Below are positions 55,273 through 64,000 of a DNA stretch of 64,000 nucleotides, in pieces. Source of the stretch: Axinella damicornis (taxonomy: Eukaryota; Porifera; Demospongiae; Axinellida; Axinellidae); the NCBI GenBank assembly GCA_963931865.1, contig OZ007515.1:7765685-7829684 (forward strand), written 5' to 3'. The position numbers were made by a program, and so were the translations under genes. The number at the start of each line of letters is the position of its first letter. The stretch's first letter is position 1. Below the pieces are notes generated by a model that saw nothing but the letters and a program-made list of their open reading frames with translations, ran no database searches and was not told where the DNA came from.

Positions 55273-56584
55273 ATGTCCCAGGACGGCTCGCCCCTTGCCT
55301 TGCCTGCTGCGTCCAGCGGTGGTAGGCTCTCCCTTCTAGACCTGAAGGCTGCCCTGAAGGATTCCCTCGTGGAGGTCCTCAGGGAGAACCCCTCTCTGCT
55401 ACGCGAGGCCCCCGATTCGGCGACTCGCTCTGGTGAGCTCTCGTGTGTTACGTCTAATTTTGTGTGCACAGTTGTAAGGTTATGTGTGGTTGTTGGTTGT
55501 TGGTCTAGCAGTACGGGCAAGTACGGGCAAGCTGCGGGGTTAGCAACCCCCGCACTAATCATGTAGTTAGTTAATGTGACTCGACGTTACGTGCATTGTC
55601 GGGGCGCTCCCATCGCAGAGCAGTGTGAGGAGGGGCAGGCCGGCGGCGGGCCATGCTAGTTGGCGTATCCTGCCCAGGATGGCGTCTCCACAGGGGCTGG
55701 GTTCAGGCCGAGACCCCCGTGGGGTGGGGCGGGGCACATTGTGGGTCAGTGGCGGGCCATGCCTTGGCGTATTTTGTTTCCAGTGTTGATGATGGCGTCT
55801 CCTATTGGTGCCCCCAGGGAGTGATCTGGGTACCATGCCACACCCAGCTGTGGTAGAGGGCCTTGGGCTGCCAGTGGCTGGCGGGCCGCCCATAGGATCC
55901 ACCTCCTCCCCGGCGGCGGAACATGCAGGTGCTGACAAGGGAGGGGAAGCAGTCAGTCGTGGGGGAACCGGAACTTCCGGCAAGAGCCCATCGGGCGAGG
56001 AGACGGTGGCCCAACCATTTGTCCTGAGCGATGGTTTGGCCCCAGTGCCGGCCAAGTTTGTGGCAAGGATCCGGCGGGGCGAGTTCGTCGACATGGCGGA
56101 ACTCCTGCGGGACAACCTGGAGGCTCTGCGCCGGGGTTCGTTGCTGGAGCCAGCAGCCACATCGAGCGAACACCCGCAGAAGTGCCGTCGTGAGGTCCCT
56201 GACCTGCTCAGCTGGGTGCAATGCTTTGGTAAATACCTGGCTGTCATTGCCGAGTCAGAGCCCCCTAAGCCACGCATGCGGCAGCTCCTGGCCTACCAGA
56301 CCCTCATCGTTCGAGAGGCCCGTCGCTGTGGGGGCAGGGGGTGGCAAGCGTATGACACCATGTTCCGCCAGCAAGCCGCCGGCAATCAAGATGTGGACTG
56401 GTCAAAGCTGAACCCAACCCTCTATTCAGTCACATTTCTGGCTCAGGCCGGATCCGGCAGGAACTGTGTATTGTGCATGGAGTCAGACCACAGGGAGGAG
56501 GATTGTGCCTTGGCTAAGACCAAAGAGGGGTCTCTTGATTTCCAGATTTGCAGAAACAGCAACTCCAGAGATGCCTTCTGGTAA
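55273..56584 (+). CDS. Gag-like zinc-knuckle retroelement protein
   Basis: Exon 1 (55273-55432, starting MSQDGSPLALPAASS) ends at a GTGAGC donor in phase 1, and exon 2 (55818-56584) follows a CCCCCAG acceptor with the matching phase. The product, about 308 residues, has a Gly/Ser/Pro-rich N-terminal half, then the conserved block AKFVARIRRGEFVDMAELLR, PDLLSWVQCFGKYLAVIAE, LLAYQTLIVREARRCGGRGW and, near the end, a CX2CX4HX4C zinc knuckle (CVLCMESDHREEDC). This architecture recurs in multi-copy Gag-like ORFs of sponges and cnidarians that usually precede reverse transcriptases of DIRS- or Gypsy-like elements. No RT follows here. The end TTCTG/GTAAGA looks like a donor, so the annotated stop may lie in an intron. 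Either a solo Gag relic or a domesticated gene. Confidence 0.62.
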
Positions 56585-57011
56585 GATTTCCTGATTTCTT
56601 AATTTTCAGAACAGCGACTCCAGACCACCGACTGATGCACAGTTTCACCGTTTTCTGCAATTTTTCCTACAGTGATCATTTATTATTAATTACTTAAGCA
56701 CTGATGTCATATTAATACCCCTCCCCTCCCTAGTCTGGTTCCCAAATGGTACAGCATGGAGGTCTGGGACCAGACTGCTGTTGACCCCTGAGCTCAATCA
56801 TAATTTCACACCACCTCAGGGCTCAGTTGGCCAAACCCTGCAGACTAATCTGGCCACCTGTAGCCGCATACACGGAAAAATGAAGGCGCGCGCCCTTGCA
56901 TTATGGACTAGCCAAGTTAGTCTCGCTCTCGCTGTCTCTCCGCGCCACACACTCTGGTACTGAGAACTAGGACTAGCTACCACTACGCCGCCAGCTATAG
57001 CTCTGTATGCT
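56585..57011. other. Spacer before the RING gene
   Basis: Contains a small fold-back (AGTCTGGTTCCCAAATGGTA / TGGAGGTCTGGGACCAGACT at about 56732-56779). The segment directly upstream of 57012 is the probable leader of the RING gene. Confidence 0.4.
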
Positions 57012-58883
57012 ATGGAAATGTACACAGTTGAGCAGAATGGCAAGTTACTGAAGCTGAAACCTTGCCAGTTGACCACCGCCGTACTTGCAAAACTGTTTTG
57101 CTTGTTCCCGGAGTCAATCGTCCTCGTCTCTGACAATGGGTACGTAGCGACCCCAGACGAAGACGGGGATTTCATGAACGTCGACGATCTGCCAATTTGG
57201 ACCGTAACAGGAGAAAGTACGAAGCCAAGTGAAACACTGCAGACGACTAGTACTAATCCTTATGCGTACCAACCTCCTCGACCAGGAAAGGGGAAAGTAA
57301 AGGAAATAAAGCAAATGCAAAGTGGACGCCAACCTTCACTACGTCTCTTTTCCAGCGTCAGAAGCCCCCTGGTGTTCGTGCCCAAGAATACCAAGGGACA
57401 TCGGAAGTCGCAGGAACGTCGCGGAAGGAGCTCGAGTGGAGGAAGTACGTTGAAGTCTGCAGATGGAGCGAACATGCGTGGAAGAAGGTACGTATCCAAC
57501 CTTCCTATCCAGTTGACCGAAAGCGACGCCACCGTAGATCGTGTATCCCAGATGGTTTCCGATGATGCTTTCAACGGCGAACCTGTTGCCTTGCTGGATA
57601 ACGACTACCTGAAGATACTCGATACATCTAGCACCAGAGGTGAGACTGATTATCATTTATACTGAGTATGTGCTCGCATGCATTTATACCGAATAGTACC
57701 CAGATTGTGTTGATGATACAAAATTTGACAGAAAGCTGTTTGTGTGAGAGTTTGGCAAGAACACCGCTAGCTACCATATCTTGTATATTGGCGGGCTCTA
57801 GTGTGCCATATCAATGTTGACAGTGCGAAGATTGTTGCAGGATCAGATTGAAGCCTTGACTGCGGCCCTACCAATGCCGGTTTGCACGCTCGTGCAGCTA
57901 CCTTTCCATATTTGGTTGTTACTAAAATTAGCATCTGGCCGCCATCTTTGAAATTTGCCATCTATAGTAGTCACATGCTCCCTCGCCGGCTCGATATTGA
58001 TGCGCTCCTGATAGCACTCAGCTTCACTCATGCCTCTCAACCGAACCCTTGTTCAATATTTCCCATAGTGCACTCACTGCAGTACTGTAACGAATGGTCT
58101 TGCATGCCTTGCACAATAAATATTATTAGAGCGAAATTTTACAAGTTCTGGAATGCAAGTTGGAGGGTAGGGATTCGAAGTTTGTGGGTTCTCAGCCTGT
58201 CTATTATTGCATCTAGGTGATATATAGCATCGAATACTTGTCATTGCTATAGGGTCTAAATTCTGGAAGACGTCGAAGCGGATCCGTGAGGTGAAACTGA
58301 ATGATTATCGCAAACACAACCCAGCTGCCTTTCAAGATTCAGGCTCTGCTAGTGAATTTGAGCCACCTCCTCGTAAACATACCAAAACATCCTCCAGGGG
58401 AGGTGCACTTGAAGAACGACTTCAGAAGATAGAGCATGAGCTGTTAGTCACCCATGAAACTCTGAGCTGAAGATGAAGGAGGCCGAAGTGCGGGATAAAG
58501 ACAGGAAGCTGAAAGAAGCTGAGTCTCGCTATGTTAGCGTAAAGCATTGTTTTGAGTGTCTGGTATGCAAGGAAACCACCACTTTCCCAGCACTTGTGTC
58601 CACATGCTGCAACATAGTGCTGGGCTGTAAGTTACATGTGGAAGAATGGCTTGAAACCACGGCTCAGTGCCCCCACTGCAGGGAGCCAATGGAGATGACA
58701 GATTGCACTGTCATTCCGTTCATGGAAGACTGGTTTAGTGATTCGGCGACGATTTTGAAGAACCCAAGGCTAAAAAGCAGCGGAAATCCATGTCGCTGGA
58801 AAAGGAGAAGTCTTGGCAGAACAAACCAACCATTCCCTCAGAGCGACGGGCACGACGAGAATGTACAGGCAGGGGATTCCTGA
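57012..58883 (+). CDS. RING-finger protein of a sponge/cnidarian family, frameshifted
   Basis: Exon 1 (57012-57639) starts MEMYTVEQNGKLLKLKPCQL with a ubiquitin-like or PB1-like look, then a Ser/Pro/Lys-rich linker, and ends AGAG/GTGAGA in phase 1. Exon 2 starts at 58253 after TTGCTATAG with matching phase and encodes FWKTSKRIREVKLNDYRKHN, then a coiled-coil-like stretch. At about 58463 the frame hits TGA; a one-base change of frame continues with KMKEAEVRDKDRKLKEAESR and a C3HC4-type RING: CLVCKETTTFP, CCNIVLGCKLHVEEW, CPHCREPM. RING domains recruit E2 enzymes for ubiquitin transfer. The single indel could be a sequencing error, a skipped short intron or a true lesion. The C-terminal end runs into Crypton-derived sequence. 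Confidence 0.58.
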
Positions 58884-59188
58884 AAGGGCCATTCAGTCTC
58901 GGACGAGACACAAAAGCATTGAAGCGTTACGCAATTATGAATGGGTGTCGCCCGACAGGAGAAGAGTATGTGCAACGTGCTCGCCAATGTTACCAACGTT
59001 ACCAATCAGCAGTCCCCGTGGCCTGCTGCACAAGCTCTCTCTAGTTCTGCTATGATGCCACGTACTTGCTAATACTTTCAGTATCTCTGGGTGCACAGTC
59101 AATATCTACAATGCTCCAAAGGCTGCAGGAATCAACAACGAAAATTTTCATCTTTCCCAGAAAGTCTTATCAGACTTTTCCAACTTTT
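58805..59188 (+). pseudogene. Crypton recombinase C-terminus, second relic
   Basis: A frame overlapping the end of the RING ORF encodes EQTNHSLRATGTTRMYRQGI then PERAIQSRTRHKSIEALRNY, the same hallmark block as at 54366-54850 (here RTGHRS has become RTRHKS, but the nucleophile Tyr in LRNYEW is kept). A TTTCAG acceptor-like site at about 59079 precedes a second piece, ISGCTVNIYNAP, resembling the short C-terminal tail that follows the recombinase domain in such proteins, closing at TGA about 59187. The recombinase core upstream is missing, replaced by the RING gene. Confidence 0.65.
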
Positions 59189-59802
59189 GAGTAGCTAGCT
59201 GAAGCATGTATTCATAGTTGTATAATACTGTTTGGTTTCATCATTGCTCATGATTGTGCAGTACTTGCTTAGCGACTACATTGCAGTTGTACCTCGGGGT
59301 ACAACTAACACTTCAAAGAAGCCGCCCGGTGTACATGGGATTTGTACTCCGTGGCGGCCTCTTTCAAACGCCCACGCATCATGATACAACCCACTATACA
59401 GTATGCTGTACTCCCCAGCTATGTACATACATAAGCTGACTTGATAATTCCAGAAGAGTTCTGGCGTGGCATCACATAGCATGGGAAATACATCAACATG
59501 GCTTCGTACATATGTTTTCAAAATATGACACCATCCTTCGGAACAATTCCGACAGTTGGAAGTATCATCCACGAACAAGAAGTTATAAAGAGTGAAATAA
59601 TTAAATGCCGGAACGGTACACACAAAAGTTTCTGAAACGTTTCAGGAGCTTTGATTAAGATAGGTTTTCTAGAGATTGCTTAGGTCTTCCGGAACTTCAT
59701 TATCGATGGGATGTGACACAGTAGCAGATTAAACAGTACGAGCGTCATATTTAAGGATGTGTACTGTACATACGTACAAACATATAAATACGGATGACGA
59801 AC
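59189..59802. other. Spacer with an unassigned minus-strand frame
   Basis: The minus-strand frame 59623-59276 has a Cys/Trp-containing stretch (DDTSNCRNCSEGWCHILK) ending near a CAA/GTCAGC donor-like site. It may be an exon of the same minus-strand gene as 59803-59927, but no family is recognised. Confidence 0.3.
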
Positions 59803-59927
59803 CTCCCATTCTCTCCAGAAGGGCACCAACCAGCAACCCCTGACAGGTTTCCATCACAATGACATCAGAATGAGCATGAACGTTGGCAAGGGTGAGGATG
59901 TGGGCAACTGTGTCAGTCCGCAGATGG
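59803..59927 (-). CDS. Possible BTB/BACK-like exon
   Basis: After a GCATTCTGTAG acceptor on the minus strand, about 41 codons read HLRTDTVAHILTLANVHAHS then DVIVMETCQGLLVGALLERM. The 'V..IL.LAN......+...C...L' pattern resembles the helical end of a BTB domain passing into BACK. The donor (GGAG/GTTCGT) is weak. A lone exon with modest similarity; alternatives remain. Confidence 0.3.
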
Positions 59928-60513
59928 CTACAGAATGCAAGAGATATGCACAGCAGAGATGTTACATGTCAGTATGCTTGGGGATCGGACCAAATCAATA
60001 ATATTGTGAAACACACAATTACAACAGATCCTCCATGTGTATAGATACATATGTACAATAACAGAAGTTAGCAACGGAAGTTGCTGTGCAAACGTCCATA
60101 CACTGCTCATGTGGACCGTGCTTAATTACGCTCACTCCTAAAATGAAACAAGGCCCTACCCAGGGACACTATGTATTTGGACACAAAGCGTAGAGGAGAG
60201 AGACATGTCTGTCCTCCTGCTCACAGCTTGGGAATGGGCGACTCATGGACTGGGCCACGGATTGGACCATCGACAGGACCATGGACTGGACCATGGACTG
60301 GAGCATGGACTGGACCACAGACTGTGAACGCACAGTTGTGGTTGCTGCACGTGCACGTATTATGTGAACATGTGATGGAGACAGACAAAAGCCAAGGCAG
60401 AACAGTCTGCTGGTAGCGACAAGGACCTGGATGTGCTAACTCAAGGAATATAACTTTCATACTTACTTCCAATCTGCAGAAGATTAGGTGTTCATTATCC
60501 GGGGTGCATGTGT
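59928..60513. other. Spacer with a small GGACTGGACCAT repeat
   Basis: At about 60250-60320, units of ATGGACTGGACC with variants recur five or six times in 12-15-bp steps. Nothing else recognised. Confidence 0.6.
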
Positions 60514-61033
60514 GGCAGTCTCAGCACCAGACCCTCGCACACAGCAGCACATATGGGGATCGAGGATTTTATGCTGGGAATAATTTGAGCATAATAGGCT
60601 GACGGAAGAATTGAGAATAATTTGGGAATAATCGGGAAGTTTTAGAGGAATAATCTAATTTCTCTTCCGGAAATCTAACATGTGGCCATGTGCAGTGATG
60701 TGGTGAGGTCAAAATGGCGGACAGTAGTGAAACGAGTGCGGCTAGTGTTGTGTCTGTTCACCCAGTCTGCGTCGACTCAGACCAAGAGCCAGACGCTGCG
60801 CCCCTTGAGTCGCCTTCGCGCAGCTGATCCTGCCGATATATCGAGACCACGGAAGTTGAAGAATTGAGAATAATACACGTTTTGTTGAGCATAACTGTTG
60901 CTTGAGAAAGAATAATACTCGTATTTTGTGAGAATACAAGAATGGAATATTGGGCTATTTTTGGAGAATAATATCCTCAGGCCTACTCAGCACCAGACCC
61001 TCGCACACAGCAGCACATATGGGGATCGAGGTT
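60514..61033. repeat. Segment bounded by a 47-50-bp direct repeat
   Basis: CTCAGCACCAGACCCTCGCA plus CACAGCAGCACATATGGGGA and TCGAGG occur at about 60518 and again at about 60987, same orientation. The 420 bp between contains repeated GAGAATAAT/GGGAATAAT words. It could be a short LTR-like pair, a tandem duplication remnant, or a long target duplication. Confidence 0.8.
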
Positions 61034-61828
61034 GACCAGACCGGAGGAGGAGAGCGATACCCAGAGTGTGGAAAGTGATGTGGAAGAGGATACAAGTACG
61101 AGGTGCGCCTACGCCTAATAAGTGTCTAAACATGTCACCCCAAATGACACCATGGGTCAGCTCGTGTGGAGAGAAGTGGCTTGTGCGGAGAGAAGGTCGG
61201 TTTCTAATTTGGCAACCAGCGTTCAGTTTCTTGGGAAAGAGAGCAAATCACACACCAACATTTGCACATTATGTACCATAAGCTGCAGATGTGCGTATCC
61301 TTCAAGGAGCAGATTTAGTCGTTCTGGATGATGTCCAGGTGCAGCTAACCAGCTTTCAAAAGGTCTCTCTTGCTACTTGTTTCCAAGTCTGTGTATAAGT
61401 ACGTATGGCGAACTACATTGTGGACTTCATGTATTATCAATGTGAATATATATCTCTTTGACAGATAGCATACACCTGTGTTGCCCAGGTAGGTACACAC
61501 TATCAATGGCTTCACGCAGCACAAATCGCATCATGACATCAGAAAATATTCCTGTTCAGTATCTCTACCCGCAATGGAGTAAGCTGTCCCTCTCAACTAG
61601 TCGCCACGTTCCCAGACCCAAACAAATGTAGTTACCCCGTGCACACCTCCAACCCTTCATGGCTCGCGTCCTGCGTTTGGCCGAAGCAGGGGAATCCTCA
61701 AGGAGTGTCAGCGGGGGTGAGTATTACTAGTAAGCTTCTCCCATGTGGGACGACGAGCTGTCATCGGGCGCTCACCATAGAAAAAGTCGTGGACATTGTT
61801 TAAGTCTCCATGTATGGGTTTTACATAC
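61034..61828. other. Unassigned spacer
   Basis: Short open frames only; a single fold-back end (TCGCCACGTTCCCAGACCC) near 61599 faces no clear partner. Confidence 0.35.
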
Positions 61829-62690
61829 ATAGCCATGCCTTCGCAGCTGTATGGTATCATAATCTAAAACTACAGTCACCAGCTAATACTTCCTGTTGTA
61901 GTAAGGGTGTCAGAAAGCTGATCCAGAGTGGAGCCAGTATGAACCTCACCAACAAGGGTCTATGCTAGGCAAGTAGTATTGCAGTACTAATTTCAGGGTA
62001 CTACTGGTCATGGTCAAACCACATGACAATTCTAGCATAACATAGCCAAGCATTTGCAGTTGCATGGTATCATAATCCTTAACCACAGTCAGCTACATGT
62101 ATTATTAATACTTCCTGTTGTGGTAAGGGTATATTAGGTATCAGAAAGCTGATCCAGCAAGGAGCCAATGTGGACCTCACCAACAAGGGTCTATGCTAGA
62201 CAAGTATATACGTAGTAGTACTACTGGTCATGGTCAAACCACATGATAGACATGCATTTGCAGTTGCATGGTATCATAAACACAAACCACAGTCACCAAT
62301 TAATACTTCCTGTTGTGGTAAGGGTATATCAGGTATCAGAAAGCTGATACAAGGAGGAGCCAATGTGGACCTCTCCAACAAGGGGTCTATGGTAGCTAGG
62401 CAATGCAACAATGTTGCAGTACTACTTTCAGGGTACTACTGGTCATGGTCAACCATAGCATATAGCCATGCCTTCGCAGTTGTATGGTATTATAATCAAA
62501 CCTCTGCAAATCACAGTCACCAGCAGTTGTAGTAAGGGTATAATACGTGTCAGGACGCTGATCCAGCATGGAGCTAATGTGAACGTCACCAACAAGGGTC
62601 TATGCAGTATTACTTTCAGGGTAATACCGCGGTCATGGTCGAACCACATGATAATTCTAGGCGTAACAAGCCATTCTTCGTACCGCAGAA
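61829..62690 (+). repeat. Four ~210-bp tandem units with ankyrin-like coding
   Basis: Units begin near 61829, 62041, 62246 and 62460 with CATAGCCATGCCTTCGCAG-like words and share AATACTTCCTGTTGTGGTAA, GGTATCAGAAAGCTGATCCA and AACAAGGGTCTATG blocks. Each unit contains one short coding-like stretch: RKLIQSGASMNLTNKG, RKLIQQGANVDLTNKG, RKLIQGGANVDLSNKG, RTLIQHGANVNVTNKG. This is the second helix plus beta-turn of an ankyrin repeat. The first helix ('G.TPLH.A') is not found, so these are either partial exons multiplied together with their introns or relics of an ankyrin gene. Confidence 0.72.
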
Positions 62691-63569
62691 AAACTGCTAA
62701 GGAAGAGTGGCAATGCCTAGCACTGAAACACACTCCTTCAGAGGCACTTGCACAAGCGACTGGGTGGACTGGAGGAATCCATGTACAATGAGCAAGCTCG
62801 GTCGCACATGGTCAAATGTAAATCGAAGAAGAGCACCGTGAAGGAAGACAATGCATGCCCTTCACGCAGTGACGTTAGAATGTAAACTTGCGCAAGGTAA
62901 GCTAGGCTGACACATTTGTCAGAGATGTGCAGGCTGCACCTTGCCTGTTTGAATTTGTATACATTTGTATGCAAGACAAAAGTCTTCAGTTACAGACTGC
63001 TGAATGGACAGCTAAGCAACCCAACAGCGGCTTTTAGGTCGCATTCTTTTGACCAGTCTGAGGTCGAAGTGAAGTTGAAGAAGCAACAGAAGAAATGGAG
63101 GACAAGGAGAGCAAAGCCTCTAACCTCAAAAATGTACTCAGGGTAACCACGAAGCTGGAAGTCACAGTGGAAAGCAGGCATGGCTGTCAGTACTCCAATT
63201 ATTGCCCATCAAGCCACTAGATATAGTGCTTGACAATCTGTCACGAGCCCCAACCAACCCAATGCAGTGCAAGGATGTCCTGTGGACTTGTGATTCCGTT
63301 GCATATGAGATGAGGGATTCCCAGACCTGCCAAGTCTCATGCATTGAGCGTGAGACTCACGCATTTTAAGCACATCTCACACTTTCACGTATTGACCCAC
63401 TAATCTCACGCGCTGCACTCTATCAGCCTCACAGTCCGACTCTTCTTTTGTCGCATTTGTTCAGCACTGCGGTACACGACAGTTGCCCACGCAAGATGAT
63501 TGCACCAAGGACAATCATCTCGCGCAGGCATTTGGTTTTGTACGAGGTACAGCCATGTGTCACACAAAG
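62691..63569. other. Unassigned spacer
   Basis: A Lys/Arg-rich frame (62916-63146, KKQQKKWRTRRAKP) and a CTCACGC-repeat patch near 63355-63420 are visible. No gene is recognised. Confidence 0.35.
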
Positions 63570-63904
63570 ATGTCTAGTTTCGATTTGGAGCCTTGCCACA
63601 AGACACCACCACCAAGAAAGAAGCTGAAGAAGGCTTCCAAAGGTGCAGCTAGCTTTGGGACCAGGTATAAATGATTCCCCTATGGCAGTCGGACTTCCCG
63701 TTTGTGTCCTGCTGCCAGCAGGACGCATGCAGCTTTCACTGCAATGTGTGCCAGAAGGATGTTAGCTGTCAGCATCAAGGTGTGAGTGATTTGAAGAGAC
63801 ATGAGAAATCGGCAGGTCACCAGAGTATGACTCACGCCATGCAGAACAGTGCCCACCTACAGTGTAGATGCAATGGGATTTGTACCTGCGGGAAGTGCCA
63901 TTGA
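63570..63904 (+). pseudogene. BED/hAT-type zinc-finger N-terminus, frameshifted
   Basis: ATG 63570 starts MSSFDLEPCHKTPPPRKKLK, reaching GTRYK-stop; a one-base shift continues with WQSDFPFVSCCQ and a C2H2 finger, CNVCQKDVSCQHQGVSDLKR then HEKSAGH. 'GTKYN..W..EFPFV......F.C..C....SC.HQG..DL.RHEKS..HQ' opens many hAT-like transposase-derived genes in sponges and cnidarians. The frame ends at TGA 63904, followed by AATAAA at about 63922. The transposase body is absent, so this is a truncated relic, possibly expressed. Confidence 0.5.
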
Positions 63905-64000
63905 CACTCGATCAAAAAAGCAATAAACAGCAAAGAAAGACATCTTGCTACAGTGGTACTCGCGTGTACATATACACACGAGTATGTATACACACGAGTA

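Overview
This 64 kb window is nuclear DNA from an early-branching animal, most likely a demosponge (a cnidarian is the main alternative). The host genes are intron-rich and metazoan in type: a complete STUB1/CHIP chaperone-linked ubiquitin ligase, an adaptor combining a death domain with a DED-like fold, and a C2H2 zinc-finger protein. Between them lie dense fold-back elements and degenerate pieces of DNA transposons (Crypton, Helitron, hAT, probably pogo) and retroelements. The species call is inference; no organelle, rRNA or tRNA gene was recognised.

Layout. 0-5 kb: death-domain/DED-like gene on the minus strand; its single large intron holds a Crypton N-terminal remnant and several inverted-repeat elements. 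5-10 kb: repeats and a HIRAN-like domain remnant. 10-18.4 kb: STUB1 on the plus strand, nine phase-compatible exons, introns loaded with fold-back elements. 18.4-21.7 kb: short basic ORFs of uncertain status and MITE-like elements. 21.8-26.4 kb: zinc-finger gene in three phase-compatible exons. 26.4-33 kb: repeats, including a perfect 115-bp inverted repeat and copies of a family with a 29-bp internal tandem array. 33-37.5 kb: fragments of a HECT domain, a HIRAN-like domain, an hAT transposase C-terminus, a 5'-truncated LINE with its poly(A) tail, and a DDE-transposase-like piece. 40.4-42.8 kb: a decayed Helitron replication-initiator region. 43.5-47.1 kb: four minisatellites and a SAP-domain remnant. 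47.1-48.4 kb: a 1.3-kb inverted-repeat element with another transposon nested in it. 51-54 kb: further fold-backs and one plausible minus-strand exon. 54.3-59.2 kb: two Crypton recombinase C-termini flanking a zinc-knuckle Gag-like gene and a RING-finger gene. 59.8-64 kb: a possible BTB/BACK-like exon, a 47-50-bp direct-repeat pair, a four-fold ankyrin-like tandem array and a BED-like zinc-finger remnant.

How it fits together. The host genes do not form an obvious pathway; this is ordinary metazoan gene order embedded in transposon debris. The most notable patterns are the clustered tyrosine-recombinase remnants around 54-59 kb, the repeated use of a few fold-back families (one carrying a conserved potential mini-exon), and six uninterrupted G or C runs of 24-32 bases, two of them in or beside inverted repeats.
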